Shown here: positions 1 to 4,980 of the stretch, piece by piece
Position numbering within the stretch: position 1 is the stretch's first letter
Layout of the letters: the number at the start of each line of letters is the position of its first letter
Source: Chlamydiota bacterium
Lineage (GTDB): Bacteria > Chlamydiota > Chlamydiia > Chlamydiales > Rhabdochlamydiaceae
Length of the DNA: 5,411 nucleotides
Direction: 5' to 3'
Assembly (NCBI GenBank): GCA_023269365.1
Contig: JAHFTN010000021.1
Coordinates: forward strand, 1 to 5,411
The notes under the pieces: generated by a model
What the model was told of the DNA's origin: nothing
Databases searched by the model: none
Seen by the model: only the letters and a program-made list of their open reading frames with translations
Translations under genes and position numbers: made by a program

Positions 1-1028
1 TCGGGGACAAGTCTCGAGCCAAAGCTACGGCAAAAAGCGTGAAGTGTCCCGTTATTCCCGGTTCTGAGGGGGTTGTTAAAACGGTGCAAGATGCCCTCAA
101 AGAGGCAAAAAAAATAGGATTCCCCGTCTTCATCAAAGCCTCTGCCGGCGGTGGGGGCAAGGGGATCCGGATCGCTTATGACCCAGAAGAGTTTGCGCGC
201 CAGTTTACGGCGGCAAGGGCAGAGGCAGAAGTGAGCTTTAACAACCCCGATGTCTACTTAGAAAAGATGATAGTGAACCCGCGCCATATCGAAATCCAAA
301 TTATTGGAGATAAACACGGCAATTACGCCTACCTCGGAGAAAGGGACTGCACCATTCAAAGGCGGCGCCAGAAGTTGATCGAAGAGGCTCCAAGTCCTAT
401 TCTGACCTCATCCATGCGCAAGAAGATGGGAGAGGCTGCTGTAGAAATTGTGAAAGCGGCAAAATACTCCTCGGCAGGGACTGTCGAGTTTCTCTTGGAT
501 GAGGATCGCAATTTCTACTTCATGGAAGTCAACACCCGAATCCAGGTAGAACACACGGTCACAGAAGAGCTTACGGGGATCGACCTTGTCAAAGAACAGC
601 TGCGGATCGCGATGGGGGAAAAGCTCTCCTTTAAGCAAAAGGATGTCACGTTTAAAGGGCATATCATCCAGCTGCGCATTAACGCAGAAAATCCCGCGCA
701 TAACTTTTCCCCCTCTCCTGGCCAGCTCGAATACTACATCCCGCCAGGCGGGCCCCACGTTAGGGTAGATAGCGCTTGCTATTCTGGCTATAAGATCCCT
801 CCCCATTACGACTCGATGATCGCTAAACTCATCGTAACAGGGAAAGATCGCACAGATGCGATCGCGATCGCCAAACGCGCCCTTCGAGAATTTCACATTA
901 AAGGGGTCTATTCGACGATCCCGTTTCACCAGTATATGCTCGATGACCCCAAATTCCTCGCTAATGACTATGTCATCAGCTATATCGATCAGTTGATCCA
1001 AGATGGCTGCACCTTTACCCCAACCTGA
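1..1028 (+). CDS. accC: Biotin carboxylase subunit of acetyl-CoA carboxylase (5' end outside window)
   Basis: This is the ATP-grasp enzyme that carboxylates the biotin of BCCP using ATP and bicarbonate, the first half-reaction of malonyl-CoA synthesis in the cytoplasm. The frame is open from base 3 (GDKSRAK...), matching the MGDK motif near residue 116 of E. coli AccC. About 113 N-terminal residues therefore lie upstream, and the GTG at 39 is an internal valine, not a start. The visible part is 341 residues. It shows the ATP-binding lysine and glycine loop (FIKASAGGGGKG, 129-164), the RRRQK motif (360-374), the catalytic MEVNTRIQVEH segment (522-554) and the C-terminal domain with PSPG and HYDSMIAKL. 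An arginine stands where E. coli has His236 (RRHQK); other family members vary here. The last codons and the TGA lie inside a tandem duplication. accB would be expected upstream but is out of view. Identity is very secure. Confidence 0.97.
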   Translation, partial: GDKSRAKATAKSVKCPVIPGSEGVVKTVQDALKEAKKIGFPVFIKASAGGGGKGIRIAYDPEEFARQFTAARAEAEVSFNNPDVYLEKMIVNPRHIEIQIIGDKHGNYAYLGERDCTIQRRRQKLIEEAPSPILTSSMRKKMGEAAVEIVKAAKYSSAGTVEFLLDEDRNFYFMEVNTRIQVEHTVTEELTGIDLVKEQLRIAMGEKLSFKQKDVTFKGHIIQLRINAENPAHNFSPSPGQLEYYIPPGGPHVRVDSACYSGYKIPPHYDSMIAKLIVTGKDRTDAIAIAKRALREFHIKGVYSTIPFHQYMLDDPKFLANDYVISYIDQLIQDGCTFTPT

Positions 1029-1188
1029 AGAAGAGAATTTTTACCACAGAGACGAGAAAGAAATAACAAGATACTAAGATGGACAGGATAAAAAGCAAAA
1101 AATAAATTTCCCCATCCTGTCCATCCTAGTATCTTGTTATTTTTTTCGTTTCCCCGACTTAACCCCGGCAATACCATGAAAGGCATCA
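1014..1188. repeat. Copy 1 of a 175-bp tandem direct repeat
   Basis: This 175-bp unit is repeated immediately downstream at 1189-1363 with 7 differences (about 96% identity) and no indels. It contains the last four accC codons plus stop, the accC-rfbA spacer with a long inverted repeat, and a duplicate of the rfbA start region (ATG at 1176 followed by AAA GGC ATC). It then runs straight into the accC-tail sequence of copy 2. The join near 1188/1189 has about 3 bases (TTT) of shared sequence, which suggests a slippage or short-homology duplication. All seven differences between the copies are transitions (at 1060, 1074, 1077, 1095, 1155, 1175 and 1187). The ancestral accC-rfbA spacer would have been about 147 bp. 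Confidence 0.95.
1056..1147 (+). terminator. Long inverted repeat with T run downstream of accC (copy 1)
   Basis: The arms 1061-1089 and 1114-1142 pair over 29 positions with a single A-C mismatch (1077/1126). The stem extends outward to 1056/1147 through one G-T pair (1060/1143). The 24-base loop is A-rich. The 3' arm ends in a run of seven T, so a transcript of accC would form a very stable hairpin followed by U residues, as in an intrinsic terminator. The stem is much longer than a usual terminator, and the 5' arm is preceded by an A-rich tract, so it could work in both directions. It may equally be a palindromic interspersed element that has settled behind the gene. The GGACAGGAT/ATCCTGTCC core resembles, from memory only, dispersed repeats seen in several bacterial genomes. 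Confidence 0.7.
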
Positions 1189-1241
1189 TTTACCCCAACC
1201 TGAAGAAGAGAATTTTTACCACAGAGACGAGAAAAAAATAA
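1176..1241 (+). pseudogene. Orphan duplicate of the rfbA start, opening a 21-codon mini-ORF
   Basis: The duplication created a second rfbA start. The ATG at 1176 reads MKGII, as rfbA does, then switches into the duplicated accC tail and stops at TAA 1239-1241 after 21 codons. It keeps the same 5' flank as the real rfbA start apart from two transitions (1155 and 1175). It is most likely a non-functional by-product. If that flank supports initiation, a short peptide would be made. There is no Shine-Dalgarno sequence. Confidence 0.5.
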
Positions 1242-1363
1242 CAAGATATTAGGATGGACAGGATAAAAAACAAAAAATAAATTTCCCCATCCTGTCCATC
1301 CTAGTATCTTGTTATTTTTTTCGTTTCCCTGACTTAACCCCGGCAATACTATGAAAGGCATTA
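1189..1363. repeat. Copy 2 of a 175-bp tandem direct repeat
   Basis: This is the second copy of the unit at 1014-1188. It begins with a non-coding duplicate of the accC tail (TTTACCCCAACCTGAAG) and ends inside the intact rfbA, whose ATG lies at 1351, exactly 175 bases after the copy-1 ATG. Together the two copies fill the whole 322-base stretch between accC and rfbA. I see no further gene there. Confidence 0.95.
1231..1322 (+). terminator. Long inverted repeat with T run (copy 2), upstream of rfbA
   Basis: This is the duplicate of the hairpin at 1056-1147, with arms 1236-1264 and 1289-1317. Here the copy-1 A-C mismatch is a G-C pair (1252/1301) and the copy-1 G-T pair is A-T (1235/1318), while one C-G pair has become T-G (1249/1304). 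The stem is therefore fully paired if wobble is allowed. It ends 28 bases before the rfbA ATG. If it terminates transcription, rfbA must start from a promoter in those 28 bases or within the hairpin itself; I see no convincing one. Confidence 0.65.
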
Positions 1364-2244
1364 TTTTAGCAGGAGGGCGAGGGACGCGCCTCTATCCTGT
1401 CACCCTCACCGTATGCAAGCAGCTCCTCCCCATCTATGACAAGCCGATGATCTATTACCCCCTCTCCGTCCTCATGATGGCAGGGCTCCAAGAGATCCTC
1501 ATCATCTCCACCCCAGAAGACCGCCCCCGTTTTGAGCAGCTTTTGGGCGACGGCTCTGCCTTTGGCATCAAGCTCTCCTATGCAATTCAGCCCAAGCCCG
1601 AGGGGATCGCCCAAGCTTTTCTCATCGCAGAAGAGTTCATTGCAGACGACACGGTAGCGCTCATCCTAGGAGATAACCTCTTCTATGGGCAGACTCTAGC
1701 GCCGCTTGTCTCCTCTTGCAAAAACCTTGAGAAAGGCGCCATCATTTTTGGATATGAAGTGAAAGATCCTGAACGCTACGGGGTAATCGAACTAGACTCT
1801 TATGGGAAGGTGGTTAACATCTTAGAAAAGCCCCTCATTCCCCCTTCTCGCTTTGCCGTGACGGGCCTTTATTTCTACGACCACGACGTGATCGAGATCG
1901 CCCGCCAGCTTAAACCCTCGCCTCGAGGGGAGTATGAGATCACCGACATCAACCGCGCTTATCTCACGAGGGGAGATCTCCACGTGCGTCTCCTCGATCG
2001 AGGCTTTGCCTGGCTCGATACGGGTACACATAGCGCTCTGCAGCAGGCTTCTGCCTACGTACAAACGCTCCAAGAAAGACAGGGGATTAGTATTGCGTGT
2101 CTAGAAGAGGTCGCCTACCAGAGGGGTTTCATCACAAAAGCACAGCTAGAGGCGCGCATCAGGCATCTGGGGCAAGAGGGAGACTATGCCCGCTACCTCA
2201 CCCACTTGCTCGAAAGAGAGACTCAAGGAGTCCCTCTTTCTTAA
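1351..2244 (+). CDS. rfbA: Glucose-1-phosphate thymidylyltransferase
   Basis: RfbA (RmlA) joins dTTP and glucose-1-phosphate to make dTDP-glucose and pyrophosphate, the first step towards dTDP-rhamnose and other dTDP-deoxysugars for surface glycans; it is cytoplasmic and usually tetrameric. The 297 residues match the short RmlA class. Visible motifs are the nucleotide-binding LAGGRGTRLYP (6-16), KQLLPIYDKPMIYYPL (23-38), EGIAQAF (84-90), LGDN with the metal-binding Asp108, LEKP (158-161), GEYEITDINRAYL (193-205) and WLDTGTH with Asp223 (221-227). The MKGIILAGG start is typical, so the ATG at 1351 is secure, yet no purine-rich Shine-Dalgarno precedes it (CCCCGGCAATACT). No rfbB, rfbC or rfbD is in view, so partners must be elsewhere. 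The 5' end is the last piece of the tandem duplication. Confidence 0.96.
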   Translation: MKGIILAGGRGTRLYPVTLTVCKQLLPIYDKPMIYYPLSVLMMAGLQEILIISTPEDRPRFEQLLGDGSAFGIKLSYAIQPKPEGIAQAFLIAEEFIADDTVALILGDNLFYGQTLAPLVSSCKNLEKGAIIFGYEVKDPERYGVIELDSYGKVVNILEKPLIPPSRFAVTGLYFYDHDVIEIARQLKPSPRGEYEITDINRAYLTRGDLHVRLLDRGFAWLDTGTHSALQQASAYVQTLQERQGISIACLEEVAYQRGFITKAQLEARIRHLGQEGDYARYLTHLLERETQGVPLS

Positions 2245-2277
2245 ATTCAAGATACCCTCAACAAGCAACTTTTTGTT

Positions 2278-2901
2278 TTAATTTGCGAATTTAGTGAGCG
2301 CAGCTTTAACCAGAATATTTAAGGCTTGCCCCAGTGTAGATGTAGCAGCAGCAATTACGACCAGCTTTCTATTAAAGCAGGAGATGAAAGTAATTCCGCC
2401 GAAAAGAGGAATGCAAGCGGGTAGCTTGAAGTTTATAACGCCAGGAAGCTGATTCATGAAGTATTTAAATCGAAGTAAAAACATGAGATTCGAAATTTTC
2501 ACACTCATTTTTATATTTTTTTGAGATTCCTCGTCTAAGTGACTAAATTTTGTCACGTCAACAAACAAAGGCTCTATAAGTGCATTCATCTTCTCAAGGA
2601 GAAAAAACATTGCGGCACTATGCACTCCTGAGACTACTCCGGCATAGAAAAAATTCTGCAATGAAGGGACGGTTGATAGAGGGTAACAGTAATAAGCAGC
2701 AAGGGTAAATCCCATCATGCCAATAACCGGAGTTATATATTGAATCTTCTTGAGAGTGTTTTCGCTAAGATGAAAAAGATTTGAGGCGTAGAGTCGTTGG
2801 ATGAGGGGAGATTCTCCAATCTTTTCTAAACCTATGTTTCCTAAAATAGTTCCAGCGGTATAAAAGCAACCCATTTGAGAAAATAAAGGTACAGAAGACA
2901 T
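2278..2901 (-). CDS. Unrecognised membrane protein, AT-rich gene
   Basis: I do not recognise this 207-residue protein. It has hydrophobic stretches at about 54-73 and 84-102, separated by a short loop (STVPSLQN), and two more at about 161-176 and 180-199. A polar stretch (113-133, DVTKFSHLDEESQKNIK) lies between the pairs. There is no signal peptide or lipobox. The closely spaced first pair recalls the bilobed hydrophobic domain of chlamydial inclusion membrane (Inc) proteins, but this is only a shape resemblance. The ATG at 2901 is preceded by AGAGG at 4-base spacing and by a TATAAT box, which support both the gene and the start. It is convergent with rfbA, 33 bases apart. Base composition (about 37% GC in a sampled line) is well below that of its neighbours, so recent acquisition or relaxed composition is possible. 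Confidence 0.75.
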   Translation of the reverse strand: MSSVPLFSQMGCFYTAGTILGNIGLEKIGESPLIQRLYASNLFHLSENTLKKIQYITPVIGMMGFTLAAYYCYPLSTVPSLQNFFYAGVVSGVHSAAMFFLLEKMNALIEPLFVDVTKFSHLDEESQKNIKMSVKISNLMFLLRFKYFMNQLPGVINFKLPACIPLFGGITFISCFNRKLVVIAAATSTLGQALNILVKAALTKFAN

Positions 2902-2905
2902 AAAA

Positions 2906-2910
2906 CCTCT
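2906..2910 (-). promoter_or_regulatory. Shine-Dalgarno AGAGG before the 2278-2901 gene
   Basis: The minus strand reads AAGAGG, then TTTT, then ATG. The spacing is short but the purine core is clear. It fixes the start at 2901. Confidence 0.55.
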
Positions 2911-2940
2911 TTTTGCAATATAATTAAAATTTTGCTCTGG

Positions 2941-2946
2941 ATTATA
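2941..2946 (-). promoter_or_regulatory. Candidate -10 box for the 2278-2901 gene
   Basis: The minus strand reads TATAAT here, a perfect sigma-70-type -10 hexamer, 39 bases upstream of the ATG at 2901. The best-placed -35 region is only an oligo-T tract (minus strand of about 2964-2971), so the -35 match is poor. The surrounding 170 bases (2902-3071) are strongly AT-rich and hold no other feature that I can support. Confidence 0.5.
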
Positions 2947-3071
2947 CGAAATTAAGTTATTAAAAAAAAGGATTAAAATTAGTTATTTACAAATAAAAAC
3001 AAAAATAACCATTCTCATACACCCAAATTTTTATGCAAGAAGATGCCAACTAGCTGATTTAAAGTAAAAAC

Positions 3072-3974
3072 TTATTTGATGAATTTAGTGCGGGCGCGCT
3101 TCTTGAAGGGCATCACCCCTTGTTTACCGTAGACTACCTCGTGGAGGTCTTCGATGGCCATGAAGGCGGTGGGATCGACGCGCAGGACGATCTCCTTGAG
3201 CTCAGAGAGGTCGAGGCGCTCGACGATGACAAAGAGGATCTCGCGGGTGTCTCCGGAGAAGCCCCCGCGGCCATGCATAATGGTCAGCCCTAGTCCTAAC
3301 TCGTTCATGATGGCATGGCCCATCTCTTTGGGCTTTGAGCAGATGATGAGGGCGGATTTGAGCTCGTCGAGCCCGACGATGACAAGGTCGATCATCTTGA
3401 AAGCGACGATGTAGGTCATGAGAGAGCGAAGGGCAATATGCCAATCTTGAAAAATCCAGCCGTAAGCGATGAAGATGAAGATGTTGATGAAGAGGACGAT
3501 TTGCCCTACTGTAAAGCCGGTGCGCCTATTGATGAGGATGGCTAAAATCTCCGTTCCATCTAAACATCCCCCGTGACGGATGATGAGTCCTACACCGATT
3601 CCTAAGATGGCACCGCCAAAGACGATGATCTCTAAGGGGTCTCCAAGAAATTGGGGGGCATCGACCAAGACGATCCAAAAGGTGGCAAATAAAAGGAGCG
3701 CAATGGACATGTAGGCGACAAACGATTTACGGATGTAGCGGTAAGCCCAATATAAAAAAGGGATGTTGAGAAGAACGATGGCATAGGAGAAGTAGCTATC
3801 GCCATAGAGCCTGGCTAAGATCAGGGCGACACCGACAACGCCGCCGTCAATCAAGTCATTGGGGACTAAAAAAACGCGGATAGAGACAGCCGCTAGAAAA
3901 GCACCCATAGCTAGCCACAGGAAGGTAATGGAGTAGTGCAAACATTTTCTTGCTGTAGTCTGAGGGACGGGCAT
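3072..3974 (-). CDS. YitT-family membrane protein with C-terminal DUF2179 domain
   Basis: This is a 300-residue inner-membrane protein of the YitT (DUF161) family, whose substrate and role are not established. Hydrophobic segments lie at about 14-36, 45-56, 62-80, 86-104, 115-132 and 156-173, with a further weakly hydrophobic stretch at 184-201. Two family signatures are visible: VPNDLIDGGVVGVALI (37-52) and RHGGCLDGTEILAILINRRTG (133-153). The soluble C-terminal part (about 207-285) carries the DUF2179 pattern with TIMHGRGGFSGDTREILFVIV (231-251), thought to be a small ligand-binding or regulatory domain. The ATG at 3974 is the first one after an in-frame TAA five codons upstream. The sequence before it (GGTTCTCCTAAG) has no good Shine-Dalgarno. 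Length and layout are normal for the family. The gene stands alone, 170 bases from the next minus-strand gene, and its GC content is clearly higher than that gene's. Confidence 0.9.
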   Translation of the reverse strand: MPVPQTTARKCLHYSITFLWLAMGAFLAAVSIRVFLVPNDLIDGGVVGVALILARLYGDSYFSYAIVLLNIPFLYWAYRYIRKSFVAYMSIALLLFATFWIVLVDAPQFLGDPLEIIVFGGAILGIGVGLIIRHGGCLDGTEILAILINRRTGFTVGQIVLFINIFIFIAYGWIFQDWHIALRSLMTYIVAFKMIDLVIVGLDELKSALIICSKPKEMGHAIMNELGLGLTIMHGRGGFSGDTREILFVIVERLDLSELKEIVLRVDPTAFMAIEDLHEVVYGKQGVMPFKKRARTKFIK

Positions 3975-4000
3975 CTTAGGAGAACCTTATTTCTAAAATA

Positions 4001-4006
4001 ATTTTA
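4001..4006 (-). promoter_or_regulatory. Possible -10 box for the YitT-family gene
   Basis: The minus strand reads TAAAAT, five of six bases of the -10 consensus, about 27 bases before the ATG at 3974. No good -35 hexamer stands at normal spacing. The region is AT-rich, so chance matches are likely. Confidence 0.25.
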
Positions 4007-4034
4007 TCTTAGCAAATTTTTATTGATTTGTACA

Positions 4035-4209
4035 GGCTAGACTTGTAATCATTGGTGGAAGCAATTAAAGCGTCTAAAACTTCCTGGCTTTATTGGCACG
4101 GGCTCTTACGAGGTCCTTTTATTAATGGTGGCTTGTTCAAGCCGACCATCAATAAAGCCAGGAAGCTTTAGATGCGAACTTGCCTCCATCAATGATTACA
4201 AGTCCAGCC
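4035..4209. repeat. Large imperfect foldback (about 60-bp arms) next to tRNA-Asp
   Basis: The left arm 4035-4095 (61 bases) and right arm 4150-4209 (60 bases) are reverse complements with a one-base length difference and scattered mismatches. The outer parts (CTTGTAATCATTG) and inner parts (CTTCCTGGCTTTATTG) match perfectly. The 54-base loop holds its own hairpin: 4125-4135 pairs with 4138-4149 (ATGGT, GGCTTG) with G4144 bulged. It begins 9 bases beyond the tRNA-Asp 3' end and lies between that gene and the YitT gene. It could be the tRNA operon terminator, a processed structured RNA or a MITE-like insertion. I see no target-site duplication and no ORF. Confidence 0.85.
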
Positions 4210-4217
4210 AGGGAAAA

Positions 4218-4291
4218 CGCGGGAGACGGGGCTCGAACCCGCAACTTCTGCCGTGACAGGGCAGTGCTCTAACCAATTGAACTACTCCCGC
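4218..4291 (-). tRNA. tRNA-Asp (anticodon GUC)
   Basis: The 74-base minus-strand sequence folds as a standard cloverleaf. The acceptor GCGGGAG pairs with CTCCCGC and the D stem GTTC with GAGC. The anticodon stem is CTGCC/GGCAG around loop CTGTCAC, and the T stem is GCGGG/CCCGT around TTCGAGC. The anticodon GTC is at 4255-4257 and the discriminator base is G73, as expected for aspartate. The CCA end is not encoded (TTT follows), so a CCA-adding enzyme is required. It lies 18 bases downstream of tRNA-Val on the same strand, so the two are probably co-transcribed. Confidence 0.96.
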
Positions 4292-4309
4292 GCGTGGGAT
4301 AAGGAACGT

Positions 4310-4382
4310 TGGGCGCAAAAGGACTCGAACCTATGACCACCTGTGTGTAAGACAGGCGCTCTACCAACTGAGCTATACGCCC
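4310..4382 (-). tRNA. tRNA-Val (anticodon UAC)
   Basis: This 73-base cloverleaf on the minus strand has acceptor GGGCGTA with TGCGCCC (one G-U), D stem GCTC/GAGC, and anticodon stem CCTGT/ACAGG around CTTACAC. The anticodon TAC is at 4347-4349 and the discriminator is A73. CCA is not encoded. The T stem ATAGG/CCTTT has a U-U mismatch at positions 50/64, which is unusual for an otherwise canonical tRNA. It is the first gene of the Val-Asp pair. Only 4 bases separate its 5' end from a large palindrome, so its promoter must lie in or beyond that palindrome. Confidence 0.95.
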
Positions 4383-4386
4383 TTAT

Positions 4387-4468
4387 AACCTAAAAACGGC
4401 TGTTGGAAGTGGTAAAGTGACGCAAAATTTTGCATCACTTTACCACTTCCAACAGCCATTTTTAGGTT
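4387..4468. repeat. 82-bp near-perfect palindrome without loop
   Basis: The arms 4387-4427 and 4428-4468 are 41 bases each and are exact reverse complements except at two positions (4397/4458 and 4421/4434, C opposite A on the plus strand). The centre is AAAATTTT and there is no loop. In RNA read from the minus strand both exceptions become G-U pairs, so the stem would be continuous. It lies between the 5' ends of tRNA-Val (minus) and the lipoprotein gene (plus), where promoters would be expected. It may be a MITE-like or foldback insertion, a cruciform-forming regulatory site or a bidirectional block to transcription. It shares no obvious sequence with the other inverted repeats here. Confidence 0.95.
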
Positions 4469-4509
4469 CAAGAAAGACGCCATCTTAAGGAAGTAGGGCT
4501 ATTTTTTAC

Positions 4510-4557
4510 AACAGAGAAATACTTTTTCTGTTACTCTTTCTTCTTTAAAAGGACGTT
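4510..4557 (+). promoter_or_regulatory. Leader of the lipoprotein gene: small inverted repeat and Shine-Dalgarno
   Basis: The bases 4510-4519 and 4523-4532 form a 10-bp inverted repeat (AACAGAGAAA / TTTTTCTGTT, one G-T pair) with a 3-base centre. It could be an operator or an mRNA hairpin. AAAAGGA at 4547-4553, four bases before the ATG, is a good ribosome-binding site. A TTTACA at 4505-4510 could be a -35 box, but no convincing -10 follows. Confidence 0.4.
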
Positions 4558-4980
4558 ATGAAAATAGTCTATTTTTTCACTGTAAGTGCTCTCCTATGTG
4601 GATGTAGCCCGCATTCCACAGAGGAGTTCCAAAGGGAGGGAGAAGCGCAGATGGCACTTCTCGTCCAAGATTTGCAGGCGATAGAGACAAGAGAGCAACT
4701 TACTCGCGCCAGCCCTTTATTGAAAAAACATTTTGAATCCCTTGTGGCCCTAATTTTAGAGGCGAGACGTTTTCAAGAAGAAAATCCCGATGATGTGGGC
4801 AGTGACGCTTTAGAGCCAGGGATATCCTCTTTGTGCTTAGAAGAGGAGTTGCGTCGCCTTTACCAGATGGAGGGGGGAAGAGAAGTGATTGAAAAGGCTC
4901 AACAGGAGGCCTTAATCAAGTTAGATGCTTACGAGAGGGTGCGTCTCAAGAAGAGGGAGCAGGGGAAAATTTCTCATTAA
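4558..4980 (+). CDS. Small predicted lipoprotein of unknown function
   Basis: This 140-residue protein has an N-terminal lipoprotein signal: MKIVYFF, a hydrophobic stretch, then a lipobox-like LCGC with the lipidated cysteine expected at residue 16. The mature protein would start CSPHSTEE; serine at +2 favours the outer membrane by the E. coli rule, which may not apply in this lineage. The rest is rich in charged residues and looks almost wholly helical (for example FQREGEAQMALLVQDL at 24-39, EEELRRLYQMEGGREVIEKAQQE at 95-117). No known domain is recognised. The start is supported by AAAAGGA at good spacing. Its last 35 bases overlap the 3' end of surE on the other strand. A surface or periplasmic role is inferred only from the signal. 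Confidence 0.8.
   Translation: MKIVYFFTVSALLCGCSPHSTEEFQREGEAQMALLVQDLQAIETREQLTRASPLLKKHFESLVALILEARRFQEENPDDVGSDALEPGISSLCLEEELRRLYQMEGGREVIEKAQQEALIKLDAYERVRLKKREQGKISH

Noticed and set aside
360..374. Arginine in place of the E. coli His236 in AccC as a sign of an inactive enzyme
   Set aside because: The position varies in the family, and as far as I recall chlamydial AccC also has RRRQK. All other ATP-binding and catalytic motifs in view are intact.
408..1001. 197-codon minus-strand ORF antisense to accC
   Set aside because: It lies wholly opposite the strongly conserved accC frame and resembles no family, so it is a codon-bias shadow.
989..1361. Two overlapping minus-strand ORFs (66 and 74 codons) with near-identical sequences, seemingly a paralogous pair
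   Set aside because: They are translations of the two tandem repeat copies and their hairpins. The similarity comes from the DNA duplication, and there is no ribosome-binding site or family match.
1014..1363. CRISPR or short tandem array
   Set aside because: Only two 175-bp units exist, with no spacers and no cas genes. They carry gene ends, so this is a simple tandem duplication.
2245..2277. Terminator between the convergent rfbA and the 2278-2901 gene
   Set aside because: There is a T-rich tract on the plus strand, but only a weak AACAA/TTGTT pairing and no GC-rich stem.
4035..4209. Insertion sequence remnant with transposase
   Set aside because: No coding potential, no recognisable transposase fragment and no flanking direct repeat. 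Only the foldback itself is supported.
4383..4557. Promoter for the tRNA-Val/tRNA-Asp operon
   Set aside because: A TTATAA lies directly against the tRNA 5' end, too close to be a -10 box. Other minus-strand candidates have poor hexamers or wrong spacing, so none can be supported.
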